Assembly: GCF_019263745.1 (NCBI RefSeq)
Contig: NZ_CP077107.1
Span: forward strand, 2,294,001 to 2,358,000
From: Methanospirillum hungatei
GTDB taxonomy: Archaea > Halobacteriota > Methanomicrobia > Methanomicrobiales > Methanospirillaceae
Direction: 5' to 3'
DNA length: 64,000 nt
The notes under the pieces are model-generated. The model searched no databases and was not told the origin of the DNA. It worked only from the letters and a program-made list of their open reading frames with translations. The position numbers and the translations under genes were made by a program. Shown one piece after another: positions 8,359 through 18,088 of the stretch (positions are counted from its first letter, which is position 1; each line of letters starts with the position of its first letter).

Positions 8359-10047
8359 ATGTATCGTCCTTTCCTTACCTTTGTATTGTGTGCGTTCTGT
8401 GTGGTTTCTGCATCTGCTGGTATCTCAATTCTTGAGGTATATCCTGATACATGGATAAAAGGGGATGAAGATGAGTATGTGACCATTGGATGGGGTAGTG
8501 TACCTGCACAATGTGAATTATCTGATGGTGAAGGAACGATTTCATTCGTCCCTGCTGATAATGCTGTGAAAAGGTGTACTATCGCGCACAATGGCGAGAG
8601 TTACAAACAAGTCTGGGGCCATTACCCGGACTTTGAGATCATCGATGCCACTCCCGCTGTCTCTCAGGTGTCATTACTGGGGAAATTTCAATTAGCCAAC
8701 AAAAAGGATGAATTAACCCTAACCTCACAGGGTGTTATCCATGATTCAGTCTCATGGCCCGGGACATTCAAACCCAGGAAAGGGCAGATACATGTCTGTT
8801 CATCGGATGGGAGATGGGATGAACGGGTGCTTATGGCAGGAGGAAGCAGGATCGTCCCACAGACATTCCACAATATCTCCGGGGTTGCTTTTGTCTCACC
8901 TGATTGTTCACGAAAAGTCCTGGAAGAGTCTATTCACCACGCAAATGAGACTATTCTCCTCAATATCTATGAATTCACAGACCCAGGTCTTGCGAAACTT
9001 CTCTGTGATGCACAGCACCGGGGTGTATCTGTAACGGTTCTTCTTGAAGGAGGGCCGGTTGGTGGTATACCTCCAGAAGAATTTCCCATCATCCATGATC
9101 TGATACAAGCCGGTGCAGATGTCAGAATTATGGAAGGGGACGGAGAGGATCATGCCCCATACCGGTATGATCATGCCAAGTACCTCGTGATAGACTCCTC
9201 CCGGATTTTTGTAACAACTGAGAATTTTAAAGAACATTCATTCCCCCATGCAGGATATGCAGGGAATCGGGGGTGGGGTGTACTCCTGACTTCACCAGAT
9301 TTAGCAGAATATTTCGCACAGGTTTTTCACGATGACTCTGATGGTCCAGGAGTGAATACTGCTGAAGGTCGCCCTGGTCCAACAGATAAACCGGTTGTTG
9401 ACCCTTACAGTCCGATATTTACTCCACAGGAATTTTCAGATGCTCAAATTACTCCTGTTTTTTCACCGGATACAAGCATCCTGATTGCAGATATGATAAA
9501 CCAGAGCAATCGCAGGGTGTGGATTGAGCAGGCATATATTACTGATTATCCCGGTAACGAGACAAATCCGTTCCTTACAGCAGCAGTTCAGGCTGCACGA
9601 CGCGGAGTAGATGTCAGGATTCTCCTGGACGGGTATTACTACAATGTTGAAGATGAGAATGACAATGATGAGATGGTAACCAGTCTACAAACCCTTGCTG
9701 CACGAGAGAATCTCTCCCTTCAGGCTAAGATACTCTATCCAGAACGAACAGGTCTACTCAAAGTTCACACAAAAGGAGTTATCGCTGATGATCACGTGCT
9801 GGTATCTAGTATGAACTGGAATGAAAACTCTGCCTGTTTTAATCGTGAAGCCGGAGTTATTATCCAAAGCACAGAAGCAGCCTCATATTTTGCATCGGTA
9901 TTTCTCATTGACTGGTCAGGGAAAAGAGCATCCGGACAGGCGGGTGATTCTTCGTCTGCTATGAATAATACCGGAGTGATTCAGATGATGGCTCTTGTAG
10001 GTGTGATGATCTTTTTAATAATCCTGTATCGCCGGCATCATCGGTAA
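8359..10047 (+). CDS. Exported phospholipase D-like protein with C-terminal anchor
   Basis: The 562-residue protein has a signal peptide (MYRPFLTFVLCAFCVVSASAG), an N-terminal beta-rich segment that resembles a lamin-tail-like domain, and two PLD modules. The HxK catalytic signatures are YDHAKYLVID near residue 271 and VHTKGVIADD near residue 470; the second is followed by SSMNWNENS, typical of PLD enzymes. The C-terminus has one hydrophobic helix and a basic tail RRHHR. It is therefore an outside-facing phosphodiesterase or phosphatidyl transferase held in the membrane. Its end almost meets the convergent CcdA gene (10049). Confidence 0.85.
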   Translation: MYRPFLTFVLCAFCVVSASAGISILEVYPDTWIKGDEDEYVTIGWGSVPAQCELSDGEGTISFVPADNAVKRCTIAHNGESYKQVWGHYPDFEIIDATPAVSQVSLLGKFQLANKKDELTLTSQGVIHDSVSWPGTFKPRKGQIHVCSSDGRWDERVLMAGGSRIVPQTFHNISGVAFVSPDCSRKVLEESIHHANETILLNIYEFTDPGLAKLLCDAQHRGVSVTVLLEGGPVGGIPPEEFPIIHDLIQAGADVRIMEGDGEDHAPYRYDHAKYLVIDSSRIFVTTENFKEHSFPHAGYAGNRGWGVLLTSPDLAEYFAQVFHDDSDGPGVNTAEGRPGPTDKPVVDPYSPIFTPQEFSDAQITPVFSPDTSILIADMINQSNRRVWIEQAYITDYPGNETNPFLTAAVQAARRGVDVRILLDGYYYNVEDENDNDEMVTSLQTLAARENLSLQAKILYPERTGLLKVHTKGVIADDHVLVSSMNWNENSACFNREAGVIIQSTEAASYFASVFLIDWSGKRASGQAGDSSSAMNNTGVIQMMALVGVMIFLIILYRRHHR

Positions 10048-10048
10048 A

Positions 10049-10723
10049 TCAGATGTGTTCCAGAAGGAACACAAATATCAGGTAATACAGGGCAACTGTC
10101 AGCATCAATACTCCTGCAATGCGGTTGATACTCATGTGATGGTGAGTAAAGAAGCTGATAAAAGTCCTGCTTTTTTCCATAGACAGGAATGAAAGCAAAA
10201 GGAGCGGGCTTGCCATTCCAAATCCAAAAAGAACAAAGTTGATGAAATTTGCAATAAAGTCTGCTGTGGTTGCAGAAATTGCAAACAACAATATAATCGA
10301 TCCTGGATTGCATGGTAATGCGACAAGACCGAAAAATGCTCCAAACAAGGTTGCTGTAATGTAGGGTGTTCTTCCCACCGGTGTTGATATCATGGGAAAA
10401 AACCTGCCAATATCAAATCCTGCGATCATTGCAACGCTCATGATGGCAAGGATCAGGTATATGGCAGGTCCCAGGATTTCCAGTACATCTCCTGTTGAAA
10501 CTTTTAAAATTGAAACAAAAAGTAGTCCAAAGGAGAACATTGCCAGGAGTACACCTCCGGTTACAGCAACACCGAGGGTGAGGGTAGAACTCCCTCCTGC
10601 TTTCGTTCTTCCTGCCAAAAATGCTAGGTATCCGGGGTAAAGCGGTAGAACACACATAGCCCCCAGTGGTGTGTATAGTCCGGCAAGAAAAGAGATAATC
10701 CAGGTTTCAGGTGTGATATCCAT
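10049..10723 (-). CDS. ccdA: CcdA-type thiol-disulfide membrane transporter
   Basis: This 224-residue integral membrane protein has about six hydrophobic helices. The start region SFLAGLYTPLGAMCVLPLYP and the central VALPCNPGSI hold the two conserved Pro-flanked cysteines of CcdA/DsbD-like proteins that pass reducing power from cytoplasmic thioredoxin across the membrane. It lies six bases downstream of a thioredoxin-like lipoprotein, its natural outside partner. Confidence 0.9.
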   Translation of the reverse strand: MDITPETWIISFLAGLYTPLGAMCVLPLYPGYLAFLAGRTKAGGSSTLTLGVAVTGGVLLAMFSFGLLFVSILKVSTGDVLEILGPAIYLILAIMSVAMIAGFDIGRFFPMISTPVGRTPYITATLFGAFFGLVALPCNPGSIILLFAISATTADFIANFINFVLFGFGMASPLLLLSFLSMEKSRTFISFFTHHHMSINRIAGVLMLTVALYYLIFVFLLEHI

Positions 10724-10729
10724 GGATTT

Positions 10730-11296
10730 TTATGAACACAACTCATCAGCAGCACGTTTCAGGGTATCTGCACTGAATACGCCATCTTCAAGATAGGTGG
10801 CAGTCTTGCCGCAAATGATAATGGTCTGAGGTATTGACTGTATAAAACCCGGTCCATAGGCATTAATCAGACTTCTCGTTGCATCAGTCGGGGTGGCAGC
10901 GAAAATGCCTTTAAATTTATTTGATTCCTGGTGGCGTTTTACCTTATCCAAGTTGTCATTAGGATCAACATCCAGGGCAATCACGGTGTATGAGTCCGGG
11001 TATGCTGTCTGAAGTTTTGTTGACTCCAAAAGTTGCATGGAACATCCTGGACACCAGATGGCAAAACTATGGATGATGACCGGCTTTCCCAACTCTACAA
11101 GATCTTTTATGGTAAACCGTTCTCCGGTTGCAACATTGGTCATGGAGGTTGTGATCCACGCAAGTTCAGGAGATGCTGTTTCGGAGTTGGCAACCTGTGG
11201 TACGACTGGCTCCTCACTTGCCAGGCACCCTGTACAAAGGAGGGCTCCAATGAGGATCCCAATAATGACCGGGAGTATTGTCCGGTTATGATGCAT
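10730..11296 (-). CDS. TlpA/thioredoxin-like lipoprotein
   Basis: A 188-residue protein with a signal peptide ending in a lipobox-like LLCTGC (Cys24) and then a thioredoxin fold with the redox site WCPGC at residues 81-85 and the cis-Pro segment SIPQTIII. It is predicted to be lipid-anchored outside the membrane and to be kept reduced by the adjacent CcdA protein. The likely job is reduction or repair of disulfides in surface proteins. Confidence 0.88.
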   Translation of the reverse strand: MHHNRTILPVIIGILIGALLCTGCLASEEPVVPQVANSETASPELAWITTSMTNVATGERFTIKDLVELGKPVIIHSFAIWCPGCSMQLLESTKLQTAYPDSYTVIALDVDPNDNLDKVKRHQESNKFKGIFAATPTDATRSLINAYGPGFIQSIPQTIIICGKTATYLEDGVFSADTLKRAADELCS

Positions 11297-11359
11297 AAAG
11301 AAACTTCTGAGGTTTCTGGTTCATATACTTCAAGGAGAAATGAAAAAAATGTGTGTTCT

Positions 11360-12619
11360 TTATCTGACCGGCATTAAAAATTGGATGAGAAGAGCGATGA
11401 CGTATGTTGCACACCCAAAGATAATTTGAGGCACCGTATATCTCTTAAAGACCGTTTTAACGTCATCACCCGTAGTTCTGTGTAAGAGCCAGAAATAGGG
11501 ATCTGTTACAAAACAGATAAGTCCCGCTCCTCCGATGATCATTAAAAAAAGAGCCAGCGGATTTAACATGGATGGAATTACTGTTGTTGCAAGTACCTGG
11601 GCAGTCAGGTACGATGTCACAATGCGTGATCCTTGGGCTGTCTGAATAAGGGCTGCAAGGACAAAGGGGAACAGGAATATCGGGAGTGAAGATGCGAGCA
11701 GAATGGATGCATCCGCTGGAAAACTGCTCTGCTGAATAATGAATCCAAGTGCTCCGGCACCACAGATATCAAAGATGACCACACCACCATGCTTTGCTCC
11801 AAGCACCCACCCGGTCCATCGGATATCAGGCTTTGCAGTAGCAACAGCGGTAGCCATTCCGGCAAGCATGATAAATTGAAGAAGTCCTGCATGAGTGAGC
11901 CCGAGAAGCATATAACCTACTGGAATTGCGAGCAGGATCACTAGGAACGGGGCCCATGCCCGAAGGTGAAGTGTTCCCTCCTCTCTTTTATATCCTATCT
12001 GTTCGCTTGTTATGTCAGCAAAATTACACTGTCTTCTGACATACCAGATCATACTACCGATAAAAGCGAGTGAGAGTGGTATTGCAACGAGGTTATAGAT
12101 TAGGGGTGAAAAATCCGGAGCAAATGCATCAAAAAGCGTGTATGTTACAGGAGTCGGATATACATATGCCACTCCAAGGACTGATCCAATCGCAACAAGG
12201 TAGATAAGGAGTGAACGTTTTCGTTCATCTGATGTGAAAAACTCGATCACCGGAGTCAGGATGATAAACGCAGTTATCGGACAGGTTGAAGGAACAGCAA
12301 TCAGGTATCCTGCTATACCAGACAGAGTCGGTGGTCTTTTTAATAATGTCCGAAGGTCAGATACAATCTGCTGAATAAGCCCTTGTTCAGACAGGTATTT
12401 AGCAATAACTGAACCAGCGAGGATTGGTATACCAAGGCTGTTAAAGATGCTGCCACATCCCATTGCAACCTGCTGGAAGACCGTGTCCGGGGCAGTCCCG
12501 ATCATGAGACCAAAAGCAACCGCCCCACCAACGAGGGTAAAAAATGGTGGAAGTCTGAACCGGAATCCAATTACAGATATTGCCACCATCACGATGATGA
12601 AAATCAGGATGGTATTCAT
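11360..12619 (-). CDS. GntP-like permease
   Basis: This 419-residue polytopic membrane protein has about 11-12 hydrophobic helices, the opening VAISVIGFRFRLPPFFTLVGG and the GSIFNSLGIPILAGSVIAKYL stretch of gluconate/H+ symporter (GntP/CitM-like) permeases. It probably takes up an organic acid; the substrate cannot be read from the sequence. It stands alone on the minus strand after the thioredoxin/CcdA pair. Confidence 0.75.
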   Translation of the reverse strand: MNTILIFIIVMVAISVIGFRFRLPPFFTLVGGAVAFGLMIGTAPDTVFQQVAMGCGSIFNSLGIPILAGSVIAKYLSEQGLIQQIVSDLRTLLKRPPTLSGIAGYLIAVPSTCPITAFIILTPVIEFFTSDERKRSLLIYLVAIGSVLGVAYVYPTPVTYTLFDAFAPDFSPLIYNLVAIPLSLAFIGSMIWYVRRQCNFADITSEQIGYKREEGTLHLRAWAPFLVILLAIPVGYMLLGLTHAGLLQFIMLAGMATAVATAKPDIRWTGWVLGAKHGGVVIFDICGAGALGFIIQQSSFPADASILLASSLPIFLFPFVLAALIQTAQGSRIVTSYLTAQVLATTVIPSMLNPLALFLMIIGGAGLICFVTDPYFWLLHRTTGDDVKTVFKRYTVPQIIFGCATYVIALLIQFLMPVR

Positions 12620-12711
12620 TCCTTATTCTATCTGCAGGTGATCATATCAAAGCCTCTTGGTCAACACCTGAAAACCAGCTCTCATACGCAAGAAAGGGTA
12701 ACCAACTGGGG

Positions 12712-13080
12712 ATGCTGGTGTTTCAAAGTCAGGAGAAACTTGCTGTTGCCGTCCTGCTTCTGGTAATAGTGGTCTGTCTGGCAGGAACTGTCCTGCTTGA
12801 TGGTATGGGGAAAGAACAATATTCAAAAGAATATACACCAGGAATGGCAGATGGAACCCTTGTCCGGTTTGAGGGGGTAATCGGTTCAGTATATCATGCC
12901 GCTGGGGGAAGCCAGATCCTCGATGTCTCTGGTGTCAGTATATTCATTCCAGCTTCTGTAGGAGAGATCCCTGATATCCAGGAAGGGAACCGGATTAAAA
13001 TAATCGGGGCAATCCAGCACTGGAAAGGAAAAGAAGAGATCCTTGTCGAAGAGGCTGATGACATCACGCTTGTTTCATGA
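12712..13080 (+). CDS. Membrane-anchored OB-fold-like protein
   Basis: The 122-residue product has one N-terminal transmembrane helix (VAVLLLVIVVCLAGTVLL, about residues 13-30) followed by a small beta-rich domain. The pattern GTLVRFEGVIGSVYHAAGG ... IFIPASVGEIPDIQEGNRIKIIGAIQHWKGKEEILVE-type alternation suggests an OB fold facing outside, as in archaeal DNA- or ligand-binding OB proteins. No close family is recognised. Its last 17 bases overlap the convergent nadC gene. Confidence 0.65.
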   Translation: MLVFQSQEKLAVAVLLLVIVVCLAGTVLLDGMGKEQYSKEYTPGMADGTLVRFEGVIGSVYHAAGGSQILDVSGVSIFIPASVGEIPDIQEGNRIKIIGAIQHWKGKEEILVEEADDITLVS

Positions 13081-13912
13081 TATCAAGAGAGAAATCTGCG
13101 TTGGTGATGGAATGTGTAAGTGATCCCATAGAAATCCTGTCAATCGCGAGGGGAGCATAGGAAGCAAGATTCTCTCCGGTGATCCCTCCGGATACCTCAA
13201 TCACGACCTTATCGCGAACTCCTTTTTCTTTCAGAAGAACAAGGGTCTGTTCAACCTCAGCAGGAGCCATATTGTCAAGAAGGATGATGTCCGCACCCGC
13301 TTCTGCTATCATGAGAGCATCATCAATGGTATCAGCTTCAGCTTCAATCCGGTGATATGCTCCCGCAGCCCTGGCTCGTCTGACTGCTTCATCCACCCTG
13401 ACAAGTACCCGGTGATTATCTTTGATCAGGATTGCATCAGAAAGTGAGAACCGGTGTGGATCAGCTCCGCCAATCATGGCTGCCTTTTTGTCCATCAGGC
13501 GAAGTCCGGGTGCTGTTTTTCTGGTTGCAGTAATCTTACACTTTGGATTGATTGATCTGACCACGTCCTGCAAGGTTCTGGTCTGTGTTGCAATTCCGCT
13601 CATCCTTCCCAGGATGTTTAGCAATGTCCGCTCAAGGAGCAGGATGGTATGTGCAGATCCATATATCTCCAGAATAACATCACCAGCCATATATGGTGTT
13701 CCATCAGCACCCGATTTTTTAATGCATAGCCCATACCATTCTGACAATCTGACACACTCTGCAATGCCTGCGAGAACCACGTGTTGTCTGGCTGATACCA
13801 CTGCAGTACATGATTGTGGTTCAATAACTGCATTTGATGTAATATCTCCAAACTGGCTGTCCTCTTCGACAAATGAGATAAGTTTTGAGAGGGGAATGTC
13901 CGGAAATATCAT
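13064..13912 (-). CDS. nadC: Nicotinate-nucleotide pyrophosphorylase (carboxylating)
   Basis: This 282-residue enzyme turns quinolinate and PRPP into nicotinate mononucleotide. The key segments TRKTAPGLRLMDKKA, the His-rich loop GGADPHRFSLSDAILIKDNH and the barrel motif IEVSGGITGENL are all present. It overlaps nadA by four bases and is the last gene of the nadX-nadA-nadC unit for de novo NAD synthesis. Confidence 0.95.
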   Translation of the reverse strand: MIFPDIPLSKLISFVEEDSQFGDITSNAVIEPQSCTAVVSARQHVVLAGIAECVRLSEWYGLCIKKSGADGTPYMAGDVILEIYGSAHTILLLERTLLNILGRMSGIATQTRTLQDVVRSINPKCKITATRKTAPGLRLMDKKAAMIGGADPHRFSLSDAILIKDNHRVLVRVDEAVRRARAAGAYHRIEAEADTIDDALMIAEAGADIILLDNMAPAEVEQTLVLLKEKGVRDKVVIEVSGGITGENLASYAPLAIDRISMGSLTHSITNADFSLDIMKQA

Positions 13913-14811
13913 GGAACCTGCAACATGTATTCAAGAGATTTTCTGGCACCTTCCATGATCTCCTGGGGTACCTGCACCTGTCCGGTGAGGTCACGCAGGC
14001 AGACAACAAGTTCCTGAAGTGTGGTTTTTTTCATGTCTGCACATAATGCATTTTCATTCCCCACAAATGTCTGATCCGGACAAAGTTCGCCGAGCCGGTC
14101 CAACATACCAACCTCGGTGCAGATATACCAGGATGATCCAGTCTTTGCTATTTCAGCCATTTTTCCGGTGGAAGCGATATGATCCGCATGTGCCCGGATT
14201 TGTGGCGGGCATTCAGGGTGAGCGATGATTTGAATCCCGGAGGATTTCACCTCTGTAAGATCTGCAGGATCAAACTGCATGTGCACATAGCAATGTCCCC
14301 CTTCAGGGATGGGAATGATCTCCTTATCCGGAAGAACAGATTGAACATACGACGCGAGGTTTGTATCAGGCCCGAATATTATCTGCCGGTGTGGTAGTGA
14401 CTTGACAATCCGCACAGCATTTCCTGATGTACAAACAGAATCTGCAACAGCCTTGCATGCAGCTGTACTGTTGATATACACGACCACTGCAGCATCCGGG
14501 TACTGTGCTTTTGTGCTCAGTATAACATCAGGGGTTAAAAAGTCTGCGAGCGGGCATCCTGCATCAGGCTCAGGCATCAGGACCATCCGGTCAGGATTGA
14601 GGATGAGAGCTGTTTCTGCCATGAACCTCACACCGCAGAGAACAAGGATTGGTTCAGTTGCTTTTTGTGCTGCAAGAGCAAGTTCAAGGCTGTCGCCAAT
14701 GACATCTGCAACCGCATGAACTTCAGGAAGTTGATAGTTATGAGCCAGTATGAGTGCCTTTCGCTCAGCTTTCAGGCGAAGAGCGTCTGCTATCAGGTTA
14801 CGCTTTGTCAC
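13909..14811 (-). CDS. nadA: Quinolinate synthase
   Basis: A 300-residue enzyme that condenses iminoaspartate with dihydroxyacetone phosphate to quinolinate, using a 4Fe-4S cluster. Three cysteines at expected positions are seen: LVLCGVRFMAE, DSVCTSGNA-type context, and HPECPP, and the repeat layout with LAHNYQLPEVH at the start is typical of NadA. It overlaps nadC and nadX by four bases each. Confidence 0.95.
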   Translation of the reverse strand: MTKRNLIADALRLKAERKALILAHNYQLPEVHAVADVIGDSLELALAAQKATEPILVLCGVRFMAETALILNPDRMVLMPEPDAGCPLADFLTPDVILSTKAQYPDAAVVVYINSTAACKAVADSVCTSGNAVRIVKSLPHRQIIFGPDTNLASYVQSVLPDKEIIPIPEGGHCYVHMQFDPADLTEVKSSGIQIIAHPECPPQIRAHADHIASTGKMAEIAKTGSSWYICTEVGMLDRLGELCPDQTFVGNENALCADMKKTTLQELVVCLRDLTGQVQVPQEIMEGARKSLEYMLQVP

Positions 14812-15566
14812 GATCCAATCACCAGGGGACTGTCAAGATTTTTTAAAAGTGAAAGCACTGAAAGTGCTGCGAGGTAGCTGGTTGCAGGATTATCAGGACT
14901 TGGATGATTGACGATCCGAATATTCGCCTCTCCAAATTCACCAGTTACCTGGATGTCGTGAATATTACGATCTACATCCGGGTCTGCCCAGAGTTCTACA
15001 TCTACATCATGATCTGCCGCAAGTGCCAGAGCAACTGAAACATTGATGTTCTTTGGAAACTGCTTGACACATTCATTTGCTTTTCCCCGGAAAACAAGAG
15101 TCTTTGAAGAAATCGAAAGTCCAAGACTTTCCGGACTCTTTGTCGTTCTGAGAAGCACTGATTCGATCCTGCTTATCTGACCAACCTTGAGGTTGTCAAG
15201 ACCCATGATAGCCCCGCTAGGAATGTGGATCTTCTTATTATGGTCCCGTGCTTTTTGAAGTAATACTTTTCTAAAATATGAATCTGATAAGGCACCAACT
15301 GAAAGAATCAGGATATTTTTTCTATTCTCCAGTACCTTTGGTGCATATTCCCTGACCGCCAGAACTGATGCAGCCTCTACGCAGATATCAAAATCCTGGG
15401 ATATAAACTCCTGAAAATCTGAGAAAGCTGGGGCGCCACATATCCGGGCCAGTTCCTCTGCATGGTCCGGGAGGCGGTCAAAGAGTGCCTCTACCGTAAA
15501 TCCATCCTGGTGGGTTGCTATAATTTTCCCAACATTGCCACACCCGAGGAGCCCGATTCTGACCAT
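14808..15566 (-). CDS. nadX: L-aspartate dehydrogenase
   Basis: This 252-residue enzyme oxidises aspartate to iminoaspartate and replaces NadB, the first step of NAD synthesis in many archaea. The Rossmann start is GLLGCGNVGK, the core has the VGALSDSYF and HIPSGAIMGLDNLK stretches, and the C-terminal half carries the His and Asp of ADHDVDVELWADP. It is the first gene of the nad operon. Confidence 0.92.
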   Translation of the reverse strand: MVRIGLLGCGNVGKIIATHQDGFTVEALFDRLPDHAEELARICGAPAFSDFQEFISQDFDICVEAASVLAVREYAPKVLENRKNILILSVGALSDSYFRKVLLQKARDHNKKIHIPSGAIMGLDNLKVGQISRIESVLLRTTKSPESLGLSISSKTLVFRGKANECVKQFPKNINVSVALALAADHDVDVELWADPDVDRNIHDIQVTGEFGEANIRIVNHPSPDNPATSYLAALSVLSLLKNLDSPLVIGS

Positions 15567-15630
15567 TGCCTACATATATGCAGAATATCTTTTAAGCCGT
15601 TTGGTTCCTGAATGATGAGTGCAACTGTCC

Positions 15631-16917
15631 ATGAATAATTCTGACCATTTTTCCGGGGGGTCTGAAGACGCACGACCTTTGTCAGATGACCATTGGAAAG
15701 AGAGATTATCCGGCCGTTTCGTCCATATTCGTACCTTTGGGTGTTGCTATAATGCCGGTGATTCAGATATTTTGTCAACAGTTTTGGAAGATCTGGGTTC
15801 CCGGATTGTAACTGACCCTGAAAGTGCTGATGCTATTGTCCTGAACACATGCATTGTCATTGGTACAACTGAACGGAAGATGATCAGGGAGATGGGTTCA
15901 TATCCAGGCAAAGATGTGTATGTTACCGGATGTCTTCCCCTGGCACGTCCGGAAATCCTTGCTCAGTTCCCTGAAGTCAGGGTAATCATGCCAGATTCAA
16001 TTCATCACGCCGCAGTGTACATCCCCTATATACGAAAAGGATCCGTACAGGTTGTTCAGGTTGGACCTGGTTGTATGGGTTCTTGCAGGTATTGTATTAC
16101 CCGTCGTGCCCGTGGAAAGATCCAGAGTGTTCCCCCTGAAGAGATCATTTCACAGGTTGTTGCATGTGCAGAGGGAGGAGCGGTTGAGATCCGTCTTGCC
16201 GGGCAGGATCTTTCTGCATATGGGTGTGACACCCATGAGATGTCACTTGCATCCCTCCTCGAACAATTCCCATCATCCCTTGGCAGATGTAAGGTGCGAC
16301 TTGGTATGATGAATCCGGCAACCCTTCTTCCGATAGCAGGAAATGTTGCCCGGGCGATGAAACATGGCCCGTTTTTTTCATTCCTTCACCTTCCAATCCA
16401 GTCAGGTTCAGATCAGGTGTTGGATCTGATGGAGAGAGGGTATCATCGTAAGGATATTTTGCACATCCTAGAAACATTCCGGTCAGAAATCCCAGACATC
16501 ACGATTGCAACCGACATAATCACGGGATTCCCAGGAGAAACGGAAGAGGACCATGTAAAAACCTTAGATCTTCTTCGCCTTATGAAACCGGGTATGGTCA
16601 ATGTCACACGTTATTCCTGGAGGCCTGGAATCGGGATGAGCAGGATAGGAGAACTTCCAGATCGGATTCGAAAAGATCGGTCGCGTGCAGTAATTCAAGA
16701 AGCCTATGCTGCCCTCCTGATAGATAACACAAAAAAAATTGGTAGAGTTCTGCAGGTTGTTGTCACTGAGCAATTAAAACCCGGTTCTGTAATGGCACGT
16801 TCTTCTTTGTATGAAGGAGTGGTTATCAGGGAGGAAGTGGTTTTAGGGACTGTCTGTCAGGTAACCATTACCGGATGTACACCTCATTATCTTATCGGTA
16901 AATTGGTCAGGGACTGA
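15631..16917 (+). CDS. tRNA threonylcarbamoyladenosine (t6A37) methylthiotransferase
   Basis: This radical-SAM enzyme of about 428 residues adds a methylthio group to t6A37 in ANN-decoding tRNAs (archaeal MtaB/e-MtaB, CDKAL1-like). The N-terminal UPF0004 domain carries Cys residues in FGCCYNAGDSD, LNTCIV and VTGCLP; the radical-SAM motif is CMGSCRYC near residue 148; a TRAM-like domain ends the protein. ATG 15631 is preferred over GTG 15619. The second cysteine-ligand segment reads as in methylthiotransferases, so both clusters should form. It is divergent from nadX. Confidence 0.9.
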   Translation: MNNSDHFSGGSEDARPLSDDHWKERLSGRFVHIRTFGCCYNAGDSDILSTVLEDLGSRIVTDPESADAIVLNTCIVIGTTERKMIREMGSYPGKDVYVTGCLPLARPEILAQFPEVRVIMPDSIHHAAVYIPYIRKGSVQVVQVGPGCMGSCRYCITRRARGKIQSVPPEEIISQVVACAEGGAVEIRLAGQDLSAYGCDTHEMSLASLLEQFPSSLGRCKVRLGMMNPATLLPIAGNVARAMKHGPFFSFLHLPIQSGSDQVLDLMERGYHRKDILHILETFRSEIPDITIATDIITGFPGETEEDHVKTLDLLRLMKPGMVNVTRYSWRPGIGMSRIGELPDRIRKDRSRAVIQEAYAALLIDNTKKIGRVLQVVVTEQLKPGSVMARSSLYEGVVIREEVVLGTVCQVTITGCTPHYLIGKLVRD

Positions 16918-16964
16918 TCAGACGGTTCTTTGCCTGTCCGGATGACGTATAGGTATTGATTGCA

Positions 16965-17504
16965 ATGGAAGAAGTCATTGAACTAGGATTTAACCGGCTG
17001 GTTGAAATCATCAACCTGCATGATACGTCAATTGATGCGTATTCAGAAGAAATCAGAAATCTTGATGCATTATTACTTGGAAAGATGGCATCCCAGATTA
17101 CTCAGGTCATCTCAAAAACCGGAATTGAACTTCTCGAAAAAGGGAAAAAAGATAATCAGGGAGAAATTTATGATCCACGACACTATCCTCTGAAGATGAT
17201 AATTTTGGGTAAAAGTGCTGAACCGGTACTTTATCGCCCTGATAATATGTCTCGTTCTGTCCAGGATCAATTTTGTCTTCTTGGTGAGGATGGTAAATTT
17301 TACGAGATAATGTATAGCGCCGATGAGCTCATCATCGACTCATATCTTGCAGAAATAACCCCCCGCCAGGTCATTGATCTGTATGGGTATGAGGCAATGT
17401 TCATGCTCTATAAAGCAATGCAACAATATCTCTCGAATCAGGAAGAATTGCTTTTTGCACTTGAAAAAACGATTGCCTTTATCAGATCCAAAGAAACGAT
17501 CTGA
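16965..17504 (+). CDS. Conserved protein of unknown function
   Basis: A soluble, acidic protein of about 179 residues, starting MEEVIELGFNRLVEII (ATG 16965; an earlier TTG-type start at 16956 adds three residues). It has a mixed alpha/beta look with a C-terminal helical part (AMFMLYKAMQQYLSNQEELLFALEKTIAF). No motif or family is recognised. It follows the methylthiotransferase gene by about 48 bases on the same strand and may be co-transcribed. Confidence 0.6.
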   Translation: MEEVIELGFNRLVEIINLHDTSIDAYSEEIRNLDALLLGKMASQITQVISKTGIELLEKGKKDNQGEIYDPRHYPLKMIILGKSAEPVLYRPDNMSRSVQDQFCLLGEDGKFYEIMYSADELIIDSYLAEITPRQVIDLYGYEAMFMLYKAMQQYLSNQEELLFALEKTIAFIRSKETI

Positions 17505-17509
17505 TTTTT

Positions 17510-18004
17510 TTATTCTTTTCCTTTCCAGCCAAATATCGGGAAGACCGGTTTGAAAATATCCTGTTCTTGTTCCTGCTTTCCAAGACTGAAGGCTTTACTT
17601 TTCCTGGCGCCATCCTGAGCCTGGTACGTCACTTCCACGATAAGGGAGGTGACCATCGTAGGAAGAGCAAGTTTTGTTGTTTCATCTGGCTGTAAAATAT
17701 CAACATGCCATGGATTTTCTATCCCTGCTGCAGTAACAACTATCTTCTCTGCTGCTTTTGTTCCTGCATTTTCAAGAATTATTTCACGATGATTTGCTGA
17801 AAGATTTGCAAGCATAAGGGGGCGTGCATGTTTTGCCGCATCTGCCGAGATCATCGTTCCTAGAAGAAGCGTTCCGAATAAAATGATCGCGACGCCGGCT
17901 AGTATCTCCTGGTTGATGAGATACAATAATGCAGTGAGCCCTAATCCAATTCCTGCTATAAGGATGATTCGATAATTGCCAGAAATTCTTTTTGAAGCTG
18001 ACAT
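17510..18004 (-). CDS. Membrane protein with soluble C-terminal domain
   Basis: The 164-residue protein has two adjacent transmembrane helices (residues about 12-30 and 33-50) and a beta-rich C-terminal domain of roughly 110 residues, probably extracytoplasmic or cytoplasmic in a fixed orientation not decidable here. No family is recognised. It is convergent with the preceding unknown gene, with only a five-base gap. Confidence 0.6.
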   Translation of the reverse strand: MSASKRISGNYRIILIAGIGLGLTALLYLINQEILAGVAIILFGTLLLGTMISADAAKHARPLMLANLSANHREIILENAGTKAAEKIVVTAAGIENPWHVDILQPDETTKLALPTMVTSLIVEVTYQAQDGARKSKAFSLGKQEQEQDIFKPVFPIFGWKGKE

Positions 18005-18014
18005 AAAACAGAAA

Positions 18015-18088
18015 TGGGCCCGATGCGATTCGAACGCATGACCTCCCGGTTATCAGCCGGGTGCACCACCTGGCTATGCTACGGGCCC
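18015..18088 (-). tRNA. tRNA-Ile (anticodon GAT)
   Basis: On the minus strand the acceptor is GGGCCCG/CGGGCCC, the anticodon arm is CCCGG-CTGATAA-CCGGG giving GAT, the T arm is ATGCG-TTCGAAT-CGCAT, and the discriminator is A. It closely matches the CAT tRNA at 4756-4828. Confidence 0.95.
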
